Below, piece after piece: positions 20,652 to 27,355 of a stretch of DNA of 27,355 bases (position 1 is the stretch's first letter; every line of letters starts with the position of its first letter). A model generated the notes under the pieces. It worked only from the letters and a program-made list of their open reading frames with translations, was not told the origin of the DNA and did not search any database. This stretch comes from Planctomycetes bacterium GWF2_50_10. Its GTDB lineage: Bacteria; Planctomycetota; Phycisphaerae; Sedimentisphaerales; GWF2-50-10. The DNA lies in the NCBI GenBank assembly GCA_001824635.1, contig MHYB01000066.1, forward strand, positions 1 through 27,355, given 5' to 3'. A program made the position numbers and the translations under genes.

Positions 20652-23504
20652 ATGAGTGAAAATAAAGGCGGTTACCGCGACAGTTTGAATTTACCCAAGA
20701 CCGAATTTGCCATGAAGGCAAACCTTGTCCAGCGAGAGCCTCTGCAGAAGAAAGCCTGGGCGAAGGAAGATATATACAGCAAAATTCGTCAGGCGCGATC
20801 CGGTTCGCCAAAGTACATCCTCCACGACGGCCCCCCTTATGCCAACGGTGATATCCACATGGGGCATGTCATAAATAAAGTACTCAAGGACATAGTCATA
20901 AAATACAAAACCATGGCCGGCTTCGACGCACCGTATGTGCCCGGCTGGGATTGCCACGGTCTGCCCATCGAAGTAAAAGTCATGGCGGAACTTGGCGAAA
21001 AAGCTCGCAGCATGACCAAGATCGAAATACGGCAGCTTTGCAAAAAATATGCCGCCAAGTATGTCAAGCTCCAGGGGCAGCAGTTCCAGGAACTCGGCGT
21101 CTTCGGCGATTTTGCAAATCCATACCTCACCCTCAAGCCGTCGTATGAGGCAGGTATATGCGAGGTCTTCGCGGAACTGGTGGGCAAGGGGCTTGTTTAT
21201 AAACAGCTCAAGCCGGTCCACTGGAGTATAGGCTGCGAAACGGCTCTTGCCGACGCCGAGCTTGAATATAAAGATCTAGCCAGCACCAGCGCGTATGTGA
21301 ACTTTCCGGTCACACAAGATTCGGTCAAAGTACTCGTTTCCAAAGGTATCATAAGCACACAACAGGCCACCTCCGCCAAGTTGTCTTTCATGATCTGGAC
21401 GACCACGCCATGGACATTGGTAGCGAATCTGGCAGTCGCTGTCAACCCCCTGCTTGAATACACAGCACTGGAGTACACGCAGGACAGCCAGAAATTCGTG
21501 TCGATCATCGCATCCGAAAGAGTTGGGGCCGTAGCAGCCGCTGCGGGCCTGGCCGAAGGAGCGTATTCAACCGGCCCGCTCGTAAAAGGACGTGGGCTTG
21601 AAGGCATGCGTTATGCTCACCCGCTCGTTGAAAACAATCCCACGGAAAAAGACGCATATATGGTGATCTGCGCCGATTATGTGACGATCGAAGACGGCTC
21701 TGGCCTTGTGCATATTGCGCCCGGCCACGGCGTAGAGGATTACCTCGCCGGCCAGAAATACGGCCTATCCGTATATTCTCCCGTTATGGACGACGGCCGC
21801 TACGATGCCACAGTCCCCGGATGGCTCGCGGGCAAGAACGTTCTCGAAGTCGATCCCGTGGTCGTGGGCAAACTCAAAGACATTGGCGTACTCTTCGCCG
21901 CTGGCAAGATTGTACACAGCTATCCCCACTGCTGGAGAAGCAAAACACCCGTGGTATTCCGCGCTACCGAGCAGTGGTTCATCGCGGTCGATAAACAAAT
22001 ACCCGCTTACGGCAAAACTCTGCGCAATCTCGCCCTTTCAAGCACAAATACCGTTAACTGGGTGCCTGCCTGGGGACAAAAGAGAATTTCCGGCATGCTT
22101 GAATCCCGCCCGGACTGGTGCGTAAGCAGACAACGGGCATGGGGCATGCCAATACCGGCATTCTACAATTCAGACGGCCAAACACTTCTCACAAAGGAAA
22201 GCGTCCTCGCCGTCGGGGCGCACTTCCGCAAGAAAGGCTCGGATTCCTGGTTCACGGATTCACCAAAAGAAATTCTCGGCGAAAACTTCACATTGCCGGC
22301 AGGCTTCACGTTCGACGACCTTCAAAAAGAAGAGAACATTTTCGATGTTTGGTTCGAAAGCGGCTGCTCCTGGCACTCCGTGATAAGGCAGGCAGGCTTG
22401 CAAGTACCGGTAGACCTCTATTTGGAAGGTTCAGACCAGCATCGCGGCTGGTTCCAGCTTTCACTGCTCCCTGCACTGGGCGCGACCGGCGCACCGCCAT
22501 TTAAAACCGTCCTCACCCACGGCTTCACCGTCGATGAAAAAGGCATGAAGCAGTCCAAGAGCCTTGGCAACTACGTCAGTGCCCTTGAAGAAGTACACAA
22601 GCACGGCGCCGATGTATTGCGTCTATGGGTCGCATCTGTCAATTACCAGGAAGACATGCGATGCTCCGACGCTTTGATCTCCAGGCTTCAGGAATCATAC
22701 CGCAAGATCCGCAACACGCTGCGTTATCTCTTCGGCAATATCGACGAATTCAATCCGTCTGCGGATTCCGTCACGTACAATGATATGCTCGCGATAGATA
22801 AATGGGCCATGCAAAGACTCAACAAACTCATCGAAGAAGTGCGATCGGCTTATGATGAGTTCGCCTTCCACCGCGTCTATGGCCTGATCTACAATTTCTG
22901 CGCAGTCGACATGAGCGCGATCTACATGGATGTCCTCAAGGACAGGATGTACTGCGATGGCGCAAAGAGCATAACGCGCCGCAGCGGCCAAACAGCGATG
23001 TACCGCATACTTGACGCAATGATCAAAATGCTCGCTCCCGTGCTTGCCCACACAAGCGAGGAAGCCTGGGCCGCGATGAAATTTAAATCTCAGGATGTCA
23101 CAACGGTCCATTTAGCCGCAATGCCCCAGCCCGATCCAGCCATTGATCACAAAACCGAGGAACCCAAATGGGCAATGCTTACGGACCTCCGCGACGAAGT
23201 GCTCCGCGCCCTTGAAGGCCTAAGACAAAGTGAACTCATTGCCTCCAACCAGGAAGCATCGGTAACTGTTTACAGCACAGATGAAAATCTAAACGCCGCA
23301 CTCGAAAAACTGGGCCTTGGGGCTTTTGCGGGGCTTTGCATCGTAAGCGAAGTCAAACTGCAAAAACAAGCAGGCCCGGCAAAAGTCGTCGCCCAAAAGA
23401 GCGAGCACCAGAAGTGCCAGCGATGCTGGAATTATTGGCCCACAGTCGGCAAACTCCCAGCCACCCCCGATATTTGCACCCGCTGCGCCGAAGTCGTAAA
23501 ATAA
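20652..23504 (+). CDS. ileS: Isoleucyl-tRNA synthetase, 950 aa
   Basis: Charges tRNA-Ile and edits valine. The N-terminus (MSENKGGYRDSLNLPKTEF) matches the conserved family start, so I take the ATG at 20652 rather than an in-frame ATG at 20610. The class I HIGH motif is HMGH (69-72). The CP1 editing region includes WTTTPWTLVANLAVAV and the GHGVEDY loop. The second signature, normally KMSKS, reads KQSKS (633-637). The C-terminal zinc knuckle has Cys922, Cys925, Cys942 and Cys945 (KCQRCWNYW, CTRC), placing it with the zinc-containing bacterial type. The ribosome site is weak (GCGAG). Divergent from the GyrI-like gene. Confidence 0.97.
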   Translation: MSENKGGYRDSLNLPKTEFAMKANLVQREPLQKKAWAKEDIYSKIRQARSGSPKYILHDGPPYANGDIHMGHVINKVLKDIVIKYKTMAGFDAPYVPGWDCHGLPIEVKVMAELGEKARSMTKIEIRQLCKKYAAKYVKLQGQQFQELGVFGDFANPYLTLKPSYEAGICEVFAELVGKGLVYKQLKPVHWSIGCETALADAELEYKDLASTSAYVNFPVTQDSVKVLVSKGIISTQQATSAKLSFMIWTTTPWTLVANLAVAVNPLLEYTALEYTQDSQKFVSIIASERVGAVAAAAGLAEGAYSTGPLVKGRGLEGMRYAHPLVENNPTEKDAYMVICADYVTIEDGSGLVHIAPGHGVEDYLAGQKYGLSVYSPVMDDGRYDATVPGWLAGKNVLEVDPVVVGKLKDIGVLFAAGKIVHSYPHCWRSKTPVVFRATEQWFIAVDKQIPAYGKTLRNLALSSTNTVNWVPAWGQKRISGMLESRPDWCVSRQRAWGMPIPAFYNSDGQTLLTKESVLAVGAHFRKKGSDSWFTDSPKEILGENFTLPAGFTFDDLQKEENIFDVWFESGCSWHSVIRQAGLQVPVDLYLEGSDQHRGWFQLSLLPALGATGAPPFKTVLTHGFTVDEKGMKQSKSLGNYVSALEEVHKHGADVLRLWVASVNYQEDMRCSDALISRLQESYRKIRNTLRYLFGNIDEFNPSADSVTYNDMLAIDKWAMQRLNKLIEEVRSAYDEFAFHRVYGLIYNFCAVDMSAIYMDVLKDRMYCDGAKSITRRSGQTAMYRILDAMIKMLAPVLAHTSEEAWAAMKFKSQDVTTVHLAAMPQPDPAIDHKTEEPKWAMLTDLRDEVLRALEGLRQSELIASNQEASVTVYSTDENLNAALEKLGLGAFAGLCIVSEVKLQKQAGPAKVVAQKSEHQKCQRCWNYWPTVGKLPATPDICTRCAEVVK

Positions 23505-23510
23505 ATTCAG

Positions 23511-23561
23511 TACCCGTCCCCATACCCATACCCGTAGGGTGGGCAAGTACTCTTGCCCACC
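23511..23561. repeat. Hexad word run and 10-bp perfect hairpin after ileS
   Basis: Four 6-bp words of the form T(A/C)CCC(G/A) (23511-23534) are followed by GGTGGGCAAG (23538-23547) and its exact complement CTTGCCCACC (23552-23561) around TACT. There is no T-tract directly after the stem, so it resembles a dispersed palindromic element, though it may still end the ileS transcript. Confidence 0.55.
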
Positions 23562-23639
23562 GAATTGAACCCAGTGAACTATATCATTACTGTTTTGTTT
23601 TGATTTTCTTTTTTTGAATTTCTTTTTTGAATGTTAAAT

Positions 23640-23681
23640 TTGTTTGAGATTTGCTTTTTGTGATTTGAAATTTGAATCTTG
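23640..23681. repeat. Heptad word tract F (words ending in TTG)
   Basis: Six consecutive 7-bp words all end in TTG (for example TGATTTG and AAATTTG). It lies between ileS and the end of the sigma factor gene. The preceding 23590-23639 is T-rich but irregular. Confidence 0.7.
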
Positions 23682-23690
23682 CCCGCCATT

Positions 23691-25349
23691 TTACGCCGTC
23701 AGCATTCCGAATTCCTCTTCGCTTAAACAGTGACGCAGCTTAGCTAACGCTTCAAGCTCGATCTGTCTTACTCGTTCCTTGCTAAGATTTAGCTGTTCAC
23801 CGATATGCTTAAGGCTCGCTCCCTTTTTGCGTATCACGGAATCCGAAAGCGCAAAATGCTGCCGTATAATGTATTGCTCCCTCTCGTCGAGATTTTCCCG
23901 GATCACCTGCTCCAGGCTGCGTTTGGCTTTTTCGAGCACGGCCGCGCCGGATGCGTCGGATATGCGAAGATTCTTCTGCACATTTTCCATATCATCGCTC
24001 ACCGCCTTTTCGATTTTGGCTTCAGCGCCCGCTTTCCTTGCGAAATCCTTCGCTATCGCCCACGTCGCGTATGTGCTGAACCTGTAACCCCTGCCATAAT
24101 CAAATTTTTCCATTGCCCGCATCAGCGATAAATTTCCCTCGCTCACAAGGTCAGCCACGCTCGCCCCGGCCGGGCTGTGCTTGCTTGCTATACTCACGAC
24201 CAATCCCTGGTTGGCTTCGATAATGAATTTTTGTATCCGCCCCGCCTGCTCAAGCCACCGCTCAATCTCTTTGATCACACTGCTTCGCGATTTTACTTCC
24301 CGCATCTTGTCCAGGGCGGTGCTTGCGCAATATTTTAGAAAATTGTAACGCCGGAACAGTTCCATTTCCTGTGCTCTCGTCAGCCCAGTAGTAATGCTAA
24401 GCCCGCCCAGGTAATTGTCAAACTCCTGTATTTTTGCTGTTTCACTGTTTTCTGCCAACGCCTTAAATTCATCGCTCGGTATAAATTCAATTTTTCCCGA
24501 AAGCAAATCCCTAAGCCGCTTCTGATTGATTATCCGGTATATAGCGCTTTTACTCTTGCCGAACTTCTTCATCAGGTCTGTCGCGCTTGCCCCTGAGGCG
24601 TAGCTCTTGTATAGTAAAACGCAATCCTTTGCCCCAAGCCTGGTCCTTACGTTCTGGAATATTTTTCGCCCGCTCTGGTCTTCATAATTTATCAGCGTAT
24701 ACCGAACCGTTTCCCTGGCCCTGCCAGTTCGCTTAGCTATATCATCTATAGCCGTGCGCCTCCTCATTTCTCCTTTTGCCGCTATCGCCCTGGCGGCGGA
24801 AATTATTTCGCCCCTCTGCTGCTCGTTAAGCTGCGAAAATCCCTTAGCCCTATCCACCGTGTCACGGTTTCCATTCTCAAATTCCGCCCAGCTGGCCTGC
24901 GAAAACCCCAGCCGTTTCTTGCCGTCGGCAAAAAGATATTTCCTCGACATAAGCCCGCGTTTGCGCCAACGGTTGATAGTTTTCGTGGCCACCCCTAATT
25001 TTTCGGCAAGCTCATTTATGCTGTACACTTTGCCATCCACCTCACTAACATCCCTGCAAACCAACTCACTGAGCCTAGTGACAAACTCCCGCAGATCGTT
25101 TATGAGATCATTGCCGTGTATCGTATCCTGTGCCCACTCCCCCTTGGGCCTAAAGCCCGTAATATGGTAGCATACAAACTCGAGTGGATACTCCCGGTCT
25201 TCATCCAGGAGTTTGAGGAGCCCCTCGGCCGCGTCCAGCTGCTTAGACTTCTGTGATTCCGTCGCGAACCGCATCTGGTTGAGCAGTCCAGCTATGTGTT
25301 TGTTACTTATATCCGCCAACGAGCTATCGCCTTTAAAACTCAAACCCAA
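23691..25349 (-). CDS. Sigma-70-family factor with three N-terminal helix-turn-helix segments, 552 aa
   Basis: A transcription factor that should recruit RNA polymerase. Region 2 is at ~370-445 (EANQGLVVSIASKHSPAG, then DLVSEGNLSLMRAMEKFDYGRGYRFSTYATWAI), with the canonical 2.1-2.3 pattern but an unusual 2.4 (WAIAKDFARKAG in place of the WWIRQAI type). Region 4 is at ~475-545, with LDEREQYIIRQHF and the HTH SLKHIGEQLNLSKERVRQIE. Only ~30 residues lie between, so region 3 seems absent, as does region 1.2. The N-terminal half has a MerR/excisionase-like HTH (~108-150, YSINELAEKLGVATKTINRWRKRG), a second HTH (~197-220, AIDDIAKRTGRARETVRYTL) and a resolvase-like third (~250-280, SATDLMKKFGKSKSAIYRII). 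The start is uncertain: TTG at 25349 with a poor ribosome site; TTG at 25319 is possible. It lies 9 bp after the helical-repeat gene. Confidence 0.88.
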   Translation of the reverse strand: MGLSFKGDSSLADISNKHIAGLLNQMRFATESQKSKQLDAAEGLLKLLDEDREYPLEFVCYHITGFRPKGEWAQDTIHGNDLINDLREFVTRLSELVCRDVSEVDGKVYSINELAEKLGVATKTINRWRKRGLMSRKYLFADGKKRLGFSQASWAEFENGNRDTVDRAKGFSQLNEQQRGEIISAARAIAAKGEMRRRTAIDDIAKRTGRARETVRYTLINYEDQSGRKIFQNVRTRLGAKDCVLLYKSYASGASATDLMKKFGKSKSAIYRIINQKRLRDLLSGKIEFIPSDEFKALAENSETAKIQEFDNYLGGLSITTGLTRAQEMELFRRYNFLKYCASTALDKMREVKSRSSVIKEIERWLEQAGRIQKFIIEANQGLVVSIASKHSPAGASVADLVSEGNLSLMRAMEKFDYGRGYRFSTYATWAIAKDFARKAGAEAKIEKAVSDDMENVQKNLRISDASGAAVLEKAKRSLEQVIRENLDEREQYIIRQHFALSDSVIRKKGASLKHIGEQLNLSKERVRQIELEALAKLRHCLSEEEFGMLTA

Positions 25350-25362
25350 AACTCGAAACTAA
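25335..25362. repeat. Heptad word tract G across the stop/start junction
   Basis: Four 7-bp words beginning AAAAC or AAAC (plus-strand reading) cover the stop codon of the helical-repeat gene (25359-25361) and the TTG start of the sigma gene (25347-25349). Confidence 0.6.
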
Positions 25363-27355
25363 AATTTGGAATTCAGCTGTTTTCGAAGATCATCAAACTT
25401 CACCTGCCAAATCGCAGGACCTCCCTTATAACTGTTCTGCGTAACCTCCATCGAATGCACAAGTTCTGTATTATTTACTCCCGCCTTCCTGGAAAGCGAG
25501 AAATATTCGTAGTATTTGGCCGTCCACCATCTCTCGGTTCCGCCTTTTACGCCGCAAGAGCACCGTGCCCATGAAACGGCCGCCTTGTCCCAGTCGTTAG
25601 CGGCCATCTCCAGCCTGCCCATGGCCGCCATAAGCCCCCAGTCCTGCCCAAACTCCTTCATATCCGTTTGGCATTTCGCGATAAGATCATTTACATCCGC
25701 CTGTGCCTTCATCGCCGCAAGCGTGTAAAATGCCGCTGCCAGCCTGGCATCTTTTTTACCTTCACAGGACTTGAGCCCAGCAGTCAGCGCCTCCATCATT
25801 GCAAGCTCTTTTGCAGGATCGCGCGTCGCGGCCAGATGCTTATCAATGTTCTCAACGTATTCGCTTACCACTTCTATGCCTGTTGCCCTGGCCCTGCAAA
25901 GTTCGCCCGCAAGGCCCGTCAAATCCTCGCCGCTCTCAACCGTCCTGCCCAGTATCAATTTCGCCTGGGCCTTATACATCATTGCGTCAGGTTTTGGTAC
26001 AAATGACCCGCCGCCGTCCACAAAATTCAGCACCGCCGCCGCCGCGTCAGGCTCACCCGTGGCCAGCATGCTCCCGCAGTACAATACGCCTGCCGCCGTC
26101 CGCACTTCCGTGCTCACATCTTTATCATCCGCCAGCAGAACCAGTTCGCCGGCGATCTTGTATTTCGCATCGTTGGATCCAGCTTTTGAAAGCGACTCTT
26201 CCAGCAATGTATATTTAGCATGCCATCGGAAAGGGCTTGAGGCATCCGCCGCGATAGCCGTTAATTTCTTGGCCGCCTCATCTCGCCAGCCGCATTTTCC
26301 CAGCACCTGGGCATAAGAAAACTCCATCGCACCGGCAGTGCCGCTGGGTTCATATTTAAAGTATTCCTCGAAGGCTTGCCTGGCCAGGTTACATCCGGCC
26401 CCGTCCTCGCTTATGTTATAGCCTATTACAGCCGCCTTCTTCGCCCAGTTTGCTCGCTGCTCTTTTGCAGCCGCCGTCCCGGTCTGGGCAGCTTTCAAAT
26501 AATACTGCCCCGCTTGCCATGGCTCATTTGCCTCTATGGCTGCCGCCGCCGCTGCCAGCACCGCCCCGCTTGCAAATTGTTTATCGCCGGCCAGCGCAAC
26601 AAAGTACCTGCAATACTGGGGCCCCTTTGCAAGAGCCGCTTCCGCACCAACCTGCGAATCAAACTGCGATACGCTCTTGCCGTCTATTATATCGCATATC
26701 GCGATTTCACCCGCGATCACCTTCGCTTGAGGCCAGCGCGATGCCGCCTTTTCCATGATCGCCCCGCTGCCTGCCCGCTTTGCCAAAACCCCCAGCATCA
26801 AATTTGCTTCGAGATCATCGCAAAGCGTACTTGCCGCCATCCGCTCACTAAGCCCCTCAATAACAGCCGCAGACGGGACTTCAACCCCGTAAAGCCCGAT
26901 CACCGCTGGAAAATAAACCTCTGCCGCAAGCCCCTGCTGGGAAGTTATTTTTTTAAAAAGCTCTATCGCAAGCTTTTTATTATCCGCCTCCCATTTGCCC
27001 AGTATCGAATAAGCTTTCGCCCGCATCAGTATCGCCCAAGGCTCATCCTGTGCGCTTTTGGGAAGCTTTGCGAAAATATCCAGCACACCGTTTGCCGCCC
27101 GTATCCCCGGCATCTTTTCCAGCGCCCCCGCTCTGTAATAATCCACTTGGCCCTTCAGGCATGTCGTATTGAAAAGGTCCGCCCCAAGCGCATCCCATAT
27201 ACCGCTTTGGCCGTACCGCGCATCCCAGTCCTCCGCGCTGGAATTTTCGATCTCACTGCGGATTCGCTGCTGATTTTGTAGTATCTCACCAAGCTTGGCC
27301 GAGGCCCCGTCGGCCTTTTTCAAAAATTCCTTGCGAGCTTCTTCATCCCTCCATT
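25359..27355 (-). CDS. Large alpha-helical repeat (TPR-like) protein, 5' end cut by right edge
   Basis: I do not recognise a named family. The frame is open through base 27355, so the TTG at 27323 is an internal codon and the true start, perhaps with a signal peptide, lies outside the window. The visible 665 residues are Ala-rich amphipathic helices with a repeated TPR-like spacing, for example EPWAILMRAKAYSILGKWEADNKKLAIELFKKI near the start and MAAMGRLEMAANDWDKAAVSWAR near the end. Cys-containing turns (GCNLARQAF, KCGWRDEAAKKL) occur between helices. Such proteins usually act as protein-binding scaffolds; planctomycetes have many exported ones. The sigma gene follows after 9 bp, so the two are probably cotranscribed and perhaps coupled. 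Confidence 0.8.
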   Translation of the reverse strand, partial: WRDEEARKEFLKKADGASAKLGEILQNQQRIRSEIENSSAEDWDARYGQSGIWDALGADLFNTTCLKGQVDYYRAGALEKMPGIRAANGVLDIFAKLPKSAQDEPWAILMRAKAYSILGKWEADNKKLAIELFKKITSQQGLAAEVYFPAVIGLYGVEVPSAAVIEGLSERMAASTLCDDLEANLMLGVLAKRAGSGAIMEKAASRWPQAKVIAGEIAICDIIDGKSVSQFDSQVGAEAALAKGPQYCRYFVALAGDKQFASGAVLAAAAAAIEANEPWQAGQYYLKAAQTGTAAAKEQRANWAKKAAVIGYNISEDGAGCNLARQAFEEYFKYEPSGTAGAMEFSYAQVLGKCGWRDEAAKKLTAIAADASSPFRWHAKYTLLEESLSKAGSNDAKYKIAGELVLLADDKDVSTEVRTAAGVLYCGSMLATGEPDAAAAVLNFVDGGGSFVPKPDAMMYKAQAKLILGRTVESGEDLTGLAGELCRARATGIEVVSEYVENIDKHLAATRDPAKELAMMEALTAGLKSCEGKKDARLAAAFYTLAAMKAQADVNDLIAKCQTDMKEFGQDWGLMAAMGRLEMAANDWDKAAVSWARCSCGVKGGTERWWTAKYYEYFSLSRKAGVNNTELVHSMEVTQNSYKGGPAIWQVKFDDLRKQLNSKF

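Noticed and set aside
27321..27323. TTG as start of the helical-repeat protein
   Set aside because: The frame continues open to the window edge with similar composition, so the real start is outside.

Overview
This window is a stretch of ordinary bacterial chromosome, almost certainly from the Planctomycetota and most likely a Phycisphaerae-type lineage. The lineage is inferred from the style of several genes: a sigma factor with a long N-terminal extension of helix-turn-helix segments, Ala-rich secreted helical-repeat proteins, an Aquifex-type short aconitase, entericidin-like lipoproteins, and many start sites with weak or no Shine-Dalgarno sequence. No 16S gene or other decisive marker is present. 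There is no CRISPR array, no intact prophage and no complete IS element.

Layout. Positions 1-4264 (minus) form a tight four-gene operon, acn - LOG-like nucleotide-binding protein - secreted hypothetical - hisD (cut by the left edge), with a good promoter at 4291-4319. Positions 4283-6295 are a gene-poor region rich in small genes and structured repeats: a 64-residue basic protein, a 43-residue entericidin-type lipoprotein, a divergent coiled-coil lipoprotein, a 159-bp hairpin element and short dispersed repeats. Positions 6296-9782 carry a PocR-AraC regulator, a YgiQ radical SAM protein and a convergent acylphosphatase. Positions 9933-12579 are an operon of a GAF-SpoIIE phosphatase, cytidylate kinase and a PlsC acyltransferase, followed by a MarC-family membrane protein. 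Positions 13303-14720 hold tRNA-Arg(TCG) with its promoter and the remnant of an integrative element, a truncated tyrosine integrase. Positions 14722-17096 are a divergent L-rhamnose isomerase / AraC-regulator pair with two near-identical 16-bp sites exactly 21 bp apart between them. Positions 17134-20475 (minus) carry lepA, a degenerate amidohydrolase and an exported GyrI-like protein. ileS follows divergently (20652-23504), and the window ends with a minus-strand pair, an alpha-helical repeat protein (cut by the right edge) and the multi-HTH sigma factor.

How the genes fit together. Most are housekeeping genes (translation: ileS, lepA, tRNA-Arg; TCA cycle: acn; histidine: hisD; nucleotide and lipid synthesis: cmk, plsC). 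The accessory modules are sugar catabolism (rhaA plus its probable activator), signalling (PocR-AraC, GAF-SpoIIE, the sigma factor) and envelope/stress functions (entericidin, coiled-coil lipoprotein, MarC).

The most unusual features are non-coding. At least seven intergenic sites carry degenerate tandem words locked to a 7-bp period. One runs into the ygiQ start codon and another spans a stop/start junction. A long near-palindromic element ends exactly on the stop codon of the entericidin gene, and a related word begins at the stop codon of the next lipoprotein gene. Among proteins, the sigma factor with three predicted N-terminal DNA-binding segments and no obvious sigma-3 region is the strongest candidate for something little described.
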